A stretch of 32,771 nt of DNA from Oscillospiraceae bacterium. Its GTDB lineage: Bacteria; Bacillota; Clostridia; Oscillospirales; Acutalibacteraceae. Positions 14,989 through 23,238 of this stretch are shown here, piece after piece; positions within the stretch are counted from its first letter, which is position 1, and every line of letters begins with the position of its first letter. The position numbers were made by a program, and so were the translations under genes. The notes under the pieces are model-generated. The model made no database searches. It was not told the DNA's origin and was given only the letters and a program-made list of their open reading frames with translations. The stretch is taken from contig SVPD01000025.1 in the NCBI GenBank assembly GCA_015066045.1, forward strand, positions 1-32,771. Direction: 5' to 3'.

Positions 14989-15025
14989 ATATTAAAAAAT
15001 CTTAAAAAGAATAAAGGTGTATATT

Positions 15026-15859
15026 ATGAACAAGTGCTGGTATGACGGTAAAACCATTATTCTCACGGGTGCTTCCAGCGGCATCGGTAAGGATATGGCA
15101 GAAAAGCTGATAAAGGAGCACGGATGCAAAGTTATCGGCATCGCCCGCAACGAAGAAAGGCTTCTTAATTTCAAAAGCTCTCTCGGCAGTCAGGGTGACC
15201 GCTTCACCTATTATACCTTCGATGTTTCGGTAAGAGAAAACTGGGAAGAATTTGCGCAAACCGTAAAAAACGATAATCTCAGACCTGACATTCTCATAAA
15301 TAATGCAGGTATTCTGCCCAAGTTTGACCGCTTCCTTAATTATACCGTGGAGGAGCTGGACAAAGCTATGCACATAAACTTCTATTCCTGTCTTTACTCC
15401 ATGAACTCACTGATGCCCGTCATTCTGGAGTCAGACAGTGCTGCGGTGGTAAACATCGCCTCCTCTGCTGCCTTATGCTCACTGGCAGGCACCTCTGTTT
15501 ATTCGGCAGGCAAGGCTGCTCTTAAAAGCCTCACCGATGCAGTGAGAGAGGAGTACAGAAAGGAATGCTACATCGGTCTGGTCTGCCCCGGCTTTACTAA
15601 AACCAATATCTTCCGTAATCAGGGCTCACCTGTGGGAAGCAAGGCACAGAAGGCTATGGACTTCATCAGCACAGACTGTGAAAGAATGTGCAACCTTATA
15701 CTCAGAGGTATGAAGCATAAAAGAGCCGATATGATCTTCGGTGCGGACGCTCACCTTATGAGCGTGGGAAACAAGGCCTTGGGTACAGTCTGCTCACACG
15801 CTGCATCAGCCGTTATGAAGGCCTCGAAGCTGGATCTTTTCGCCAAGGTTTTTAAATAA
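15026..15859 (+). CDS. Short-chain dehydrogenase/reductase (classical SDR)
   Basis: 277 residues with a Rossmann fold. Cofactor motif TGASSGIG at 14-21, NNAG at 92-95, and the catalytic set S146 ... Y159-x3-K163 in VYSAGK; the PG-x-T/N motif is VCPGFTKTN. The residues after the first beta strands (IARNEERL) favour NADP(H), as expected when an Arg follows the second strand. The substrate is not predictable. I chose the ATG at 15026, with AAAGG 8 bases upstream; a GTG at 15017 is in frame but overlaps that site. It stands alone between a divergent secreted-protein gene and a convergent surface-protein gene. Confidence 0.9.
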   Translation: MNKCWYDGKTIILTGASSGIGKDMAEKLIKEHGCKVIGIARNEERLLNFKSSLGSQGDRFTYYTFDVSVRENWEEFAQTVKNDNLRPDILINNAGILPKFDRFLNYTVEELDKAMHINFYSCLYSMNSLMPVILESDSAAVVNIASSAALCSLAGTSVYSAGKAALKSLTDAVREEYRKECYIGLVCPGFTKTNIFRNQGSPVGSKAQKAMDFISTDCERMCNLILRGMKHKRADMIFGADAHLMSVGNKALGTVCSHAASAVMKASKLDLFAKVFK

Positions 15860-15873
15860 AACTCACATATACA

Positions 15874-15916
15874 GAAAAAAAGGCGTTGTAAAAAACTTCC
15901 GTTTTTTACAACGCCT
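15874..15916 (-). terminator. Strong 16-bp shared terminator between convergent genes
   Basis: A perfect 16-bp stem (15881-15896 with 15901-15916) and loop TTCC. On the minus strand a TTTTTTT run follows, so it mainly ends the surface-protein gene; in the plus direction it follows the SDR stop by 21 bases but has a poor T tract. Confidence 0.9.
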
Positions 15917-15929
15917 CAGTTATTTCAGA

Positions 15930-16868
15930 TTAATAGGTGAAGGTCCAGGTTTCATCGAGTGCGCCCTGGAAGGTAGCGTTACCGTTAAAGAAGGAAATCT
16001 GAGCCTGACCGTAGCCTGACATAGGCATCTTGTTTACGAGCTTTGTAACCTTGCCGTCTGCATTTACCACGATTTCCACTGTAGAGCCGGGATATTTCAT
16101 ATCAGCCTCAGCGATGGTAACACCGGGAAGGTCGAGAGAAGCCAGGTCGAGATAACCGATAGCGGTGGAGTTATACTGGGGAACGGGTGAAGTAACGGTG
16201 GTGCTTTCCTCTACGAGAACTACAGTATAAACTGTGTCTGTGCCTGAGGTCTTGGCCTCTGCAGTGAGAACTGCTGCCTCAGAAATAAGGAAGTCCTTAT
16301 TTGTGGGAGGAATGATGGCATACATGGTTTCGCCTGCAGTGGACGCACCGTTAGAGATGGTGTAGTCCAGCTCCTCGGAGCCGGCGAGATTTTTAATGAG
16401 GTTATTGATGAGGCTTACTGCTGCCTGAACGGAGCAATCCGTAACCTCTACCGTGATGTTTTCGGATTTGTGAGCCTTTACGTTCTGCTCTGCCTTAAGC
16501 TCTTTCATATAGCCGTTCATCTTTTCGACTATCTGTGCTTTGGAAAGTGAAGAGGGATCGGCACTGTTTACGGGAGCATCCGTGGAGGGAGCCACCGTAG
16601 GAGCGGTAGAATTCTGATTAGGATCGATTACCGGGGGAAGAACCGTAGTAGGCTGAGTGGTGGGAGCCTCGGTGGTAGGTGCGACGGTGGTGGGAGCTGC
16701 GGTAGTGGGAGCAGTGGGCTGAGTGGTGGGATTTACGGTATTAATTACCTCGTTTCCTGCCTGAATGTTAGCCTTTCTCTCTTTGTAAATACCGAGCTCG
16801 AAGCCCATAACGAAGGACCAGATAAGGAGCACTACGGCAATAGCAATTTTAATTTCTTTTTTCATCAT
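15930..16868 (-). CDS. Membrane-anchored extracytoplasmic protein with Thr/Pro linker
   Basis: 312 residues. One membrane helix at about 5-24, followed by Glu/Lys (YKERKA) and a Thr-Pro-Ala linker at about 44-100 made of TTQPTAP/TTVAPTT-type units that could be glycosylated or span the wall. The C-terminal domain (about 105-312) has an early charged helical part (IVEKMNGYMKELKAEQNVKA), then beta-rich sequence ending in NATFQGALDETWTF. I recognise no enzyme or binding motif. The ATG at 16868 has GGAGAG 8 bases upstream. It is transcribed alone from its own promoter. A similar Thr-rich linker occurs in the SpoIID-fusion protein at 28676. Confidence 0.75.
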   Translation of the reverse strand: MMKKEIKIAIAVVLLIWSFVMGFELGIYKERKANIQAGNEVINTVNPTTQPTAPTTAAPTTVAPTTEAPTTQPTTVLPPVIDPNQNSTAPTVAPSTDAPVNSADPSSLSKAQIVEKMNGYMKELKAEQNVKAHKSENITVEVTDCSVQAAVSLINNLIKNLAGSEELDYTISNGASTAGETMYAIIPPTNKDFLISEAAVLTAEAKTSGTDTVYTVVLVEESTTVTSPVPQYNSTAIGYLDLASLDLPGVTIAEADMKYPGSTVEIVVNADGKVTKLVNKMPMSGYGQAQISFFNGNATFQGALDETWTFTY

Positions 16869-16929
16869 TATGATTCTCTCCTTCTATTGAGATTATATAC
16901 TTTTCCATATTAATTAAGCATTACTTATA

Positions 16930-16958
16930 ATTTACTCGTTTTCCGTGTTTTTGTCAAG
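16930..16958 (-). promoter_or_regulatory. Promoter of the Thr/Pro-linker protein gene
   Basis: Minus-strand TTGACA (16958-16953), a 17-base spacer, TAAATT (16935-16930). The remaining 16959-17088 is AT-rich with nothing else recognised. Confidence 0.75.
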
Positions 16959-17088
16959 AGAAAGACGGGAAATATTAAAGTAAATATTTCGTGAATAAAA
17001 AATCCGTATTTTAAACCCGTGAAAAAATCGTCGGGCGGCACTTCATAAGGAAGCTAAGCCTTAAATTCCGCTGTTTTTATTTAACTGA

Positions 17089-17127
17089 AAAAGCTATGCC
17101 TGCTTTCGCCAAAGCAAAAGCAGGCAT
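17089..17127 (-). terminator. Terminator of the TRAP transporter unit
   Basis: ATGCCTGCTTT (17096-17106) pairs with AAAGCAGGCAT (17117-17127); GCTTTTTC follows on the minus strand, 16 bases after the permease stop. Confidence 0.85.
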
Positions 17128-17142
17128 ATAAATTTATCTTAT

Positions 17143-19266
17143 TTACGCTACTTCGTCGCTTACCTCTGCCATAGCAGGAGCAGGCTTATTTTTTTCTTCC
17201 TTGAGCTTCTGCATAATGATAACCACTGCCGACAGAGCGATACCTGCCAGGTCAGTAATCACACCGGGGATGATGAGCAGAAGTCCGCCGCCGAGCAGCA
17301 CAATTCTCTGCCACCAGGGACATTTGCTGAACATATATCCCTCCATACCTGCCGCAACGACATAGATACCGATAACGGAGGTAACCACGATGAGAAGCAC
17401 ATCGTACCATTCAGAGCCGATGAAAAGCATTTCGGGACTGTAGGCGAAAATGTAGGGAACGATGAAGGCGGTGATGGCAAGTCTTGTAGCCGTGACACCG
17501 GTTTTCATCGGGTTGGACTTGGCTATAGCCGAGCCGGCATAGGCTGCCAGAGCTACGGGCGGAGTGATATCTGCCACGATGCCGAAATAGAAAACGAACA
17601 TATGAGCCGCTAAAACGGGAAGTCCCATCTTGATAAGAATGGGAGCGGTGATGGTCGCCATAATAACGTAGTTCGCAGTGGTGGGAACACCCATACCGAG
17701 AACGATACAGCATATCATCGTGAGGAAAAGTGCCAGGAACATACTGTTCTCTGCTATGGGCACCAGAGTATTTATGAGAAGCTGACCGAGAGCGGTCATG
17801 GTAACCACGCCTGAGATGAGACCTGCCATACCGCAGGCTACGGAAACACCGATGGTGTTTTTGGCGCCGTTTTCGAGAGACTCTACCACTACCTTGGGAG
17901 TAAGAATGGCGGTGTCCTTAGTGATAAAGGAAAGAGCCACGCTGAGCACCATACCTACGAGGATGGCGGTGCTTACCTTGTTTCCTACGAGCCAGATAAT
18001 GAGGAAGGCAAGAGTAGGAAGGGCAGGGAAGATAAGTCTCCATGCGTTTTCCTTGGTGAGCTTTTTCGGTACAAGAGAAACAATCAGTGCGCCCATAATA
18101 GCGATACAGGCAGAGATACCTGCACTGAACTTATTCATAGCTAAAACGAGCATCACGATGGGAATGAGAAGATAGCCGTTTCTGAGCATCAGCTTAAAGA
18201 AATTCGGAAGTGCATCCTTCGGAAGACCTTTAAGGCCTAACTTTTTAGCCTCGAAATGAATCATCATAAAGATGCCCATAAAGTAAAGCACGGCGGGAAG
18301 AATGGCAGTCAGTGCGATTCTGGAGTAAGGCATTTCTGTCATTTCAGCCATAAGGAAGGCTGCTGCACCCATAATGGGAGGCATAATCTGTCCGCCGGTG
18401 GAGGCGGCTGCCTCTACGGCTGCTGCGAATTCAGGCTTGTAGCCTGTCTTTTTCATCATGGGAATAGTAATGGAGCCGCTGCCTACGGTATTGGCTACGG
18501 ATGAGCCCGAATACATACCCTCGAGAGCACTGGATATAACTGCTACCTTGGCGGGACCGCCCATGGATGAGCCGGCTATGGAGTTTGCAAGGTCAACAAA
18601 GAAGGTACCGATGCCCGTTCTTTCTAAAAGAGCACCGAGAATGATAAACAGTACGATAAAGGTCGTACAGACATAAACGGGAGTAGAGAAAAGTCCGTTG
18701 GCTACGTCGTAGAAAAGACTGTACATCAGACTTCTAAGGGCTATATCCGGATTAGCCGTGAAGGCCTTTATGGCTGCATAGGCCACGAATGCGCCCACTA
18801 CGAAGATAATCGGTAAGCCTACGGCTCTGCGGCAGAGCTCCACCATCAGAATAATGGCTATGAGAGCTATTACAATCTGAAGAGTGCCGATTCTTCTGGA
18901 CATAAAGATGATGTCCTCCTGAAAAACCGTGTAATAAAGGAATGAGCCTGCACCGACTACGGCCAGGATTATATCGTAGAAGGGAACATAATTGATTTTT
19001 TTTGTCTGCTTTTTATATGCAGGGAAAATCAGATATCCCATAAACATAATGAAAGCCATAAAGGTTGTGAGCTTGGTATGCTTGGTGGCATTCTGTAAAA
19101 CCAGAGCCATAAGCACCACATAGATGCTGAAAGCGGACATAAGCGCAGTTATGACCTTCTTTCTCCAACCGGTGAACACACGGACATTACTTTCACGGTC
19201 GAATTCCTGCATTATCGCATCGGCATCAACCGCTTCTTCTATTTCGAGAGCTTTATTCTCGTCCAT
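17143..19266 (-). CDS. TRAP transporter fused permease (4TM/12TM, TAXI type)
   Basis: 707 residues. This is the membrane part of a tripartite, ion-gradient-driven uptake system. A charged N terminus (1-35) precedes about four helices (DctQ-like, to about residue 150) and then a DctM-like region of about twelve helices. Recognisable parts are the loops GSSVANTVGSGSITIPMMKKTGY, shown here only by its parts SSVANTVGSG and TIPMMKKTGY, and the second-half counterpart MGVPTTANYVIMA plus ITPPVALAAYAGSAIAKS. The C terminus (WWQRIVLLGGGLLLIIPG) resembles the DUF3394 tail of fused TAXI permeases. A GGAGGAGG site lies 6-8 bases before ATG. The binding-protein gene lies directly upstream. Substrate unknown; characterised TAXI systems carry acidic compounds such as glutamate or 2-oxoglutarate. 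Confidence 0.95.
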   Translation of the reverse strand: MDENKALEIEEAVDADAIMQEFDRESNVRVFTGWRKKVITALMSAFSIYVVLMALVLQNATKHTKLTTFMAFIMFMGYLIFPAYKKQTKKINYVPFYDIILAVVGAGSFLYYTVFQEDIIFMSRRIGTLQIVIALIAIILMVELCRRAVGLPIIFVVGAFVAYAAIKAFTANPDIALRSLMYSLFYDVANGLFSTPVYVCTTFIVLFIILGALLERTGIGTFFVDLANSIAGSSMGGPAKVAVISSALEGMYSGSSVANTVGSGSITIPMMKKTGYKPEFAAAVEAAASTGGQIMPPIMGAAAFLMAEMTEMPYSRIALTAILPAVLYFMGIFMMIHFEAKKLGLKGLPKDALPNFFKLMLRNGYLLIPIVMLVLAMNKFSAGISACIAIMGALIVSLVPKKLTKENAWRLIFPALPTLAFLIIWLVGNKVSTAILVGMVLSVALSFITKDTAILTPKVVVESLENGAKNTIGVSVACGMAGLISGVVTMTALGQLLINTLVPIAENSMFLALFLTMICCIVLGMGVPTTANYVIMATITAPILIKMGLPVLAAHMFVFYFGIVADITPPVALAAYAGSAIAKSNPMKTGVTATRLAITAFIVPYIFAYSPEMLFIGSEWYDVLLIVVTSVIGIYVVAAGMEGYMFSKCPWWQRIVLLGGGLLLIIPGVITDLAGIALSAVVIIMQKLKEEKNKPAPAMAEVSDEVA

Positions 19267-19320
19267 GAATCCTCCTCCTTTTTCTTTGAATTTTTACGTT
19301 GAAAATATGTTTTTTTAAGT

Positions 19321-19355
19321 CAAATAAATGCTGCAGGTTGGTGCAGCATTTATTT
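19321..19355 (-). terminator. Hairpin attenuator between binding protein and permease genes
   Basis: A perfect 14-bp stem, AAATAAATGCTGCA (19322-19335) with TGCAGCATTTATTT (19342-19355), loop GGTTGG. It lies 27 bases past the binding-protein stop. On the minus strand the 3' arm ends ATTTATTTG. It probably lowers permease expression relative to the binding protein or stabilises the upstream message. Confidence 0.7.
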
Positions 19356-19381
19356 ATACTGATTCAGTTTTTCGGGTAAGC

Positions 19382-20398
19382 TTATGCGATAACGCCGATT
19401 TCCTTGTAGTACTTTTCAGCACCGGGATGTACGGGAACCTTACCTACTGCGGCTACTGCATTTTCCTTAACCATTTCGTTACCCTTAGCGTGAGCAACTG
19501 CGATGTCAGCCTGCTTTTCCCAGAGATCCTTTGTGATCTGATATACCTGATCCTCGCTCATCTTGTTTGAAACGACGAAGGTAGCCTTGATAGCAACAGT
19601 GCTTACTGCTTCTGTTACGAAGTCATACTTTGTGTTATCAGCGGTAGCTTCGAATTTCTCGTAGAAGGGATACTTTTCGATGAGACTGTCGATGATATCG
19701 TCACCGAGGTCAACGAGAACTACCTCTGTGGTGGTGGCAAGGTCTGTGATAGCGGTGGTGGGAGCACCTGCAGTGATGAAGGCTGCATCGATGGAGCCGT
19801 CCTTAAGCTGAGTAGCCGAATCGCCGAAGGAAGCGGTTACCTTGTTGATATCCTTGTCAATATCAAGGCCTGCTGCCTCGAGAATCTGAGTTGCATTGTA
19901 GTAAACGCCTGAGCCTACGTCACCGACTGCCACTGTTTTACCCTTAAGGTCAGCCAGAGATGTGATGCCGGAAGCCTTGGTAGCTACGAGCTGACAAACC
20001 TCGGAATATACACAAGCTACTGCAGAGAAATCCGTGATAGCTTCTGCAAAGCCGTTTGTGCCCTCGTAAGCGTAGTTCATAACATCGTTCTGTACGATAG
20101 CGAACTGTGCTTCGCCGTCAGCGATCATTTCGATGTTTGCCTGTGAGCCGCCTGTGGAAATTACGTTGAAGGTGTAAGCGTCAGTATTGAGAATCTGACC
20201 TACTGCGGTGGTAAAGGCATAGTATGTACCTGTGGTACCGCCTGTACCTGCAGTAATTGTTTTGATGATTTCATCAGATGCTGCTGCAGTGGTTTCCGTA
20301 CCTGCTGCGGTGGTTTCTTCTCCGTCACCGTTACCGCCGCATGCTGCGAGGGTAAAGAGCATAAGAGCTGCGAGGAGAACTGCGAGTAATTTTTTCAT
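19382..20398 (-). CDS. TAXI-family TRAP transporter substrate-binding lipoprotein
   Basis: 338 residues, start at MKKLLAVLL with AGGAGG 9 bases upstream. A lipoprotein signal ends at lipobox LAAC (C20), followed by an acidic Thr/Ala tether (to about 45). The TAXI binding fold follows: ITAGTGGTTGTYYAFTTAVG near the start of the mature part, VISTGGSQANIEMIADGEAQFAIVQ (key parts STGGS and AQFAIVQND), SLADLKGKTVAVGDVGSG and LKDGSIDAAFITAGAPTTAI. It is tethered outside the membrane and delivers substrate to the fused permease encoded next. It is first in the unit. An older ATG at 20434 is in frame but lacks a ribosome site and would bury the signal peptide. Confidence 0.95.
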   Translation of the reverse strand: MKKLLAVLLAALMLFTLAACGGNGDGEETTAAGTETTAAASDEIIKTITAGTGGTTGTYYAFTTAVGQILNTDAYTFNVISTGGSQANIEMIADGEAQFAIVQNDVMNYAYEGTNGFAEAITDFSAVACVYSEVCQLVATKASGITSLADLKGKTVAVGDVGSGVYYNATQILEAAGLDIDKDINKVTASFGDSATQLKDGSIDAAFITAGAPTTAITDLATTTEVVLVDLGDDIIDSLIEKYPFYEKFEATADNTKYDFVTEAVSTVAIKATFVVSNKMSEDQVYQITKDLWEKQADIAVAHAKGNEMVKENAVAAVGKVPVHPGAEKYYKEIGVIA

Positions 20399-20507
20399 AA
20401 TTGTGTTCCTCCTATGGATTAATTTTTCGGGCATCGCCCTTTTTTGATAACCGCAAAATGAATAATTATATATTTCATATTCATTTTTTGATTATAACTT
20501 GACAATT

Positions 20508-20537
20508 ATTTTAATATATTTGCCCCCCTTTTGTCAA
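20508..20537 (-). promoter_or_regulatory. Probable promoter of the TAXI transporter, inside an inverted repeat
   Basis: Minus-strand TTGACA (20537-20532), an 18-base spacer, TAAAAT (20513-20508). The -35 lies in the right arm of an inverted repeat ACTTGACAA (20497-20505)/TTGTCAAGT (20531-20539) with arms 25 bases apart, which could be an operator. A second TATAAT (20496-20491) lies nearer the gene without a -35. Confidence 0.45.
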
Positions 20538-20594
20538 GTACTATGCTGAAATCTTAATAATCTGTGAGGTTTTTTTCTTAATTAGGGCACCCTA

Positions 20595-20624
20595 TTGCAT
20601 TTTACGGCAGAAAAATGATAGAAT
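20595..20624 (+). promoter_or_regulatory. Possible promoter of the biotin ligase gene
   Basis: TTGCAT (20595-20600), an 18-base spacer, TAGAAT (20619-20624). It would give a leader of about 65 bases. Confidence 0.4.
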
Positions 20625-20696
20625 AATATGCAGAAAAATGTAAAATAATGCGAAACGCACAGAAAGCGGATAACGCAGCTTAACGGAGAACTGTCT

Positions 20697-21455
20697 ATGA
20701 ACGCAGAAAAAATCAGACTCAGTCTTGATAAGGAAATAAAAATCATCGCCGTAAAGGAGACCTCCTCCACCAATGACGAGCTGAAAAGACTGGCTCTTTC
20801 GGGAGAAAGGGACACGGTGCTTTTCGTCGCTGACAGTCAGACCGCCGGCAGAGGCAGAAAGGGAAGAAGCTTTTTTTCTCCCGACGGCACGGGAATTTAT
20901 ATGAGTCTGCTCATTCATCCCGACCTTACTCCGGAGGAATGCACCCTCATCACTCCCCTGTGTGCCGTAGCGGCAGCCGAGGCCATAGAAGGGGTTACGG
21001 GCATAAAAGCCGGTATCAAATGGGTGAACGACATTTTCATCGGCGGAAAAAAGGTGGCGGGCATTCTTACCGAGGGCTCCTTTACCCGAAAGGGTGCTGA
21101 CTACGTCATAGTGGGAATAGGCATAAATCTTTCCCGTCCCGAGGGCGGCTTCCCCGAGGAAATCAGAGAAACCGCAGGTGCCGTGGCTGAAAATGCGTCA
21201 GAGCTGCGTGAGGCCGTCGCAGCAGAGACGGTGAACCGCTTTATGCATCATCTGAAGGATATAAAAAGCAGAAAATTCATCCGCCCTTATCGGGAGCGGC
21301 TCTTCTTTCTCGGAAAAGAAATAACCGTAATTACCGCCGACGGAAGCTACAGAGCCACGGCCGAGGACATAGACTCCGACTGCCGACTCACCGTCAGAAC
21401 ACGGTCCGGTGAGATAAAAGCTCTGGGCAGCGGTGAAATCAGTGTGAAAATTTAA
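20697..21455 (+). CDS. birA: Biotin--[acetyl-CoA-carboxylase] ligase, monofunctional
   Basis: Activates biotin with ATP and attaches it to the lysine of biotin carboxyl carrier domains in the cytoplasm. 252 residues: substrate motif ETSSTND at 21-27, the biotinyl-AMP loop GRGRKGR at 51-57, IKWVNDI (usual KWPND) at about 107-113, GILTEG and VIVGIGINL. A small SH3-like C domain follows from about 205. The N-terminal winged-helix repressor domain of bifunctional BirA is absent, so this is a group I ligase that should not itself bind DNA. The start has GGAG 9 bases upstream. It is transcribed alone, ending in a strong terminator; no biotin-enzyme genes are adjacent. Confidence 0.94.
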   Translation: MNAEKIRLSLDKEIKIIAVKETSSTNDELKRLALSGERDTVLFVADSQTAGRGRKGRSFFSPDGTGIYMSLLIHPDLTPEECTLITPLCAVAAAEAIEGVTGIKAGIKWVNDIFIGGKKVAGILTEGSFTRKGADYVIVGIGINLSRPEGGFPEEIRETAGAVAENASELREAVAAETVNRFMHHLKDIKSRKFIRPYRERLFFLGKEITVITADGSYRATAEDIDSDCRLTVRTRSGEIKALGSGEISVKI

Positions 21456-21477
21456 TAATTATACATCTGTGAAAAAC

Positions 21478-21508
21478 AAAAAATCCCCGGCGACTCCGGG
21501 GATTTTTT
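21478..21508 (+). terminator. Terminator of birA
   Basis: AAAAAATCCCCGG (21478-21490) pairs with CCGGGGATTTTTT (21496-21508) around CGACT. It is followed by 220 AT-rich bases (21509-21730) containing only a small palindrome, GCGACA-TC-TGTCGC (21678-21691), before the ypeB stop. Confidence 0.95.
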
Positions 21509-21730
21509 GTTGGGAATTTGATTGAGGTAACTATGAAAATGAAAAAACTATCAATCATTTGTAAAACAATAATACAACTTGTGTCTCAGAAATGCAATAG
21601 TTTGCAGATTTTTTTAACCTTTGGTTCATAATTTTTTTAAGTTTAATTTTAAGTTCATTCCGAGTCAAGATAATTCAGCGACATCTGTCGCACATTTTTC
21701 CGATGAATATTTTTTCACTGTCAAAAAAGC

Positions 21731-23068
21731 TTATTTTGTCAGCACACCGTCATCACTGTAAAGGAGCAGCAGGATATTTTCCTCTTTTCCGTTCTCTGCA
21801 TTAATATACACCAGAGCCTCCTGCCCGTCTCTGTCCTTACAGTGCAGCTCGCAGCACAGAGCCTCCTCACCCGTTTCCAGCGGAATAACTGCCATCTCAG
21901 ACGAAATAAGGGTAAGGTACGGTGAAAGCAGCTCCTCGCATTTCTCCGCCGAAAAAAGCCCCTCTCTGATTTCTCTTTCCCTGTGGTTCATCAGATAGCC
22001 TCTGCTATCCAGCTCCGTCGCCTTTCCCGTTTCCAGAGAAACGCTAACCTTTATAAGGTCAGAATAAAAGGTGATGCCATCCTTTTCGTATGCGTAATTC
22101 ACCGTACAGATCCCGTCATAGGTACTGTAATAGGTCTGCGTCATATTCTCCGTAAAGCCCACCCTTTTCAGATAATCCTTGCCTCTTTTTACGGCCTCCT
22201 CGGTGCTTATGGTAGCCTCTCCCGCATAGGAGGCATCGGTCATATAGCAGAGCATACCGCCTTTTTTCGTTATGCCCACCGCTCTGTCTCCGTAGGAAAA
22301 GCAGTAAAGCTCTATGGCACCCTGAGTGTCTGCCTCCTTTTTCAGGCCTCCCGCCTCGCATTCAAGATATTCAGCCGCCTTTTTTCTCGCTTCGTCAGCC
22401 GTGATTTCGTCACCGCACAGACCGAGAGCCTCCTTATTCAGCACCGCATCAGCGAAAGGTCCGTCATAAATGAGAGTGGGATAATCCCCCATAGTCTGCT
22501 GCACATCCGTAAAGGAATCAGAAAAGGATATGCCCTCATCCTCTGCCGAGGAAAGCAGATTGTTTACCTTTTTCGTAAAGGCGACTCTGCCCGAATAATA
22601 ATCGCTGCTTATCTGCTCAAAGGACTCGGAGAGATACCTCGAATACTCATAAAGAGCCTTCAGCCTTTCCCATTCTCTCTCTGAAACATTAAAATCCTCC
22701 TTGCGGGAAAGATAAAGGGCATAATCTCCCGCCTGCGACAAAAATTTATATATCTCATCGGTTATAATGCTTTCATCGGTTATGCCCGACAGACTTACCT
22801 TGGCCACTGCCGCCTGTCTGGAAATATCGTTTCCGTTTTTATGCAGCATTTCCGCCGTAGAGGTGCAGAGGCTTTTATTCAGACTAACGGTCATACTGTC
22901 CAGACTTTCGCAGAGCTCCGAAAGATATTTCTGCCGCTGGACCTCCGCCTCTCTTTCTATGCTTTTCATTTTAGCCGAATTCATCGCAGTAAGAATAAAA
23001 AGTGCCAGACAAAGAGCCGACAGTACCCATATCGTTTTCATCATTACGGCTGAGCTTTTCTTTTCCAT
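21731..23068 (-). CDS. ypeB: YpeB-like spore germination protein
   Basis: 445 residues. N-terminal membrane helix at about 11-30, a long helical region (about 35-190), the hallmark YPTLIYDGPFADAV, then PepSY-like modules (DEITADEARKKAAEYL; STEEAVKRGKDYLKRVGF; FSAEKCEELLSPYL). In Bacillus, YpeB is needed to localise and protect the cortex-lytic enzyme SleB in the spore and is normally encoded beside sleB. No sleB or other cortex hydrolase gene is adjacent here: the upstream neighbour is the divergent nifS, and the downstream one is birA. The gene implies a spore former or a recent descendant of one. No clear promoter for a sporulation sigma factor could be read, and no clear terminator follows. 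Confidence 0.9.
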   Translation of the reverse strand: MEKKSSAVMMKTIWVLSALCLALFILTAMNSAKMKSIEREAEVQRQKYLSELCESLDSMTVSLNKSLCTSTAEMLHKNGNDISRQAAVAKVSLSGITDESIITDEIYKFLSQAGDYALYLSRKEDFNVSEREWERLKALYEYSRYLSESFEQISSDYYSGRVAFTKKVNNLLSSAEDEGISFSDSFTDVQQTMGDYPTLIYDGPFADAVLNKEALGLCGDEITADEARKKAAEYLECEAGGLKKEADTQGAIELYCFSYGDRAVGITKKGGMLCYMTDASYAGEATISTEEAVKRGKDYLKRVGFTENMTQTYYSTYDGICTVNYAYEKDGITFYSDLIKVSVSLETGKATELDSRGYLMNHREREIREGLFSAEKCEELLSPYLTLISSEMAVIPLETGEEALCCELHCKDRDGQEALVYINAENGKEENILLLLYSDDGVLTK

Positions 23069-23179
23069 AGCTTATCTCCTTAGTAACATTTTTAATACTT
23101 TTTAAAGCATTATTAGTATTTTATAAATGTATTTTACGAAAATTTTACAAAAATATCCCTTTATTTAGACAATGTACCA

Positions 23180-23208
23180 TTGAATATTTTTTGCCTTTAT
23201 AGTATAAT
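23180..23208 (+). promoter_or_regulatory. Promoter of the nifS-thiI-cinA-sortase-SpoIID operon
   Basis: TTGAAT (23180-23185), a 17-base spacer, TATAAT (23203-23208), 30 bases before the nifS start. Spacing in the five genes that follow leaves no room for another obvious promoter. Confidence 0.8.
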
Positions 23209-23238
23209 ATGAAGGATTATGATGAGGAGGTATGTCCT

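Noticed and set aside
12781..20398. Functional link between glnA and the TAXI transporter as a glutamate uptake and assimilation locus
   Set aside because: They are separated by three unrelated genes with their own promoters; the TAXI substrate is not readable from sequence.
21678..21691. Short palindrome GCGACA-TC-TGTCGC as ypeB terminator
   Set aside because: The T-rich run lies on the plus-strand side, while ypeB is on the minus strand; too small to call.
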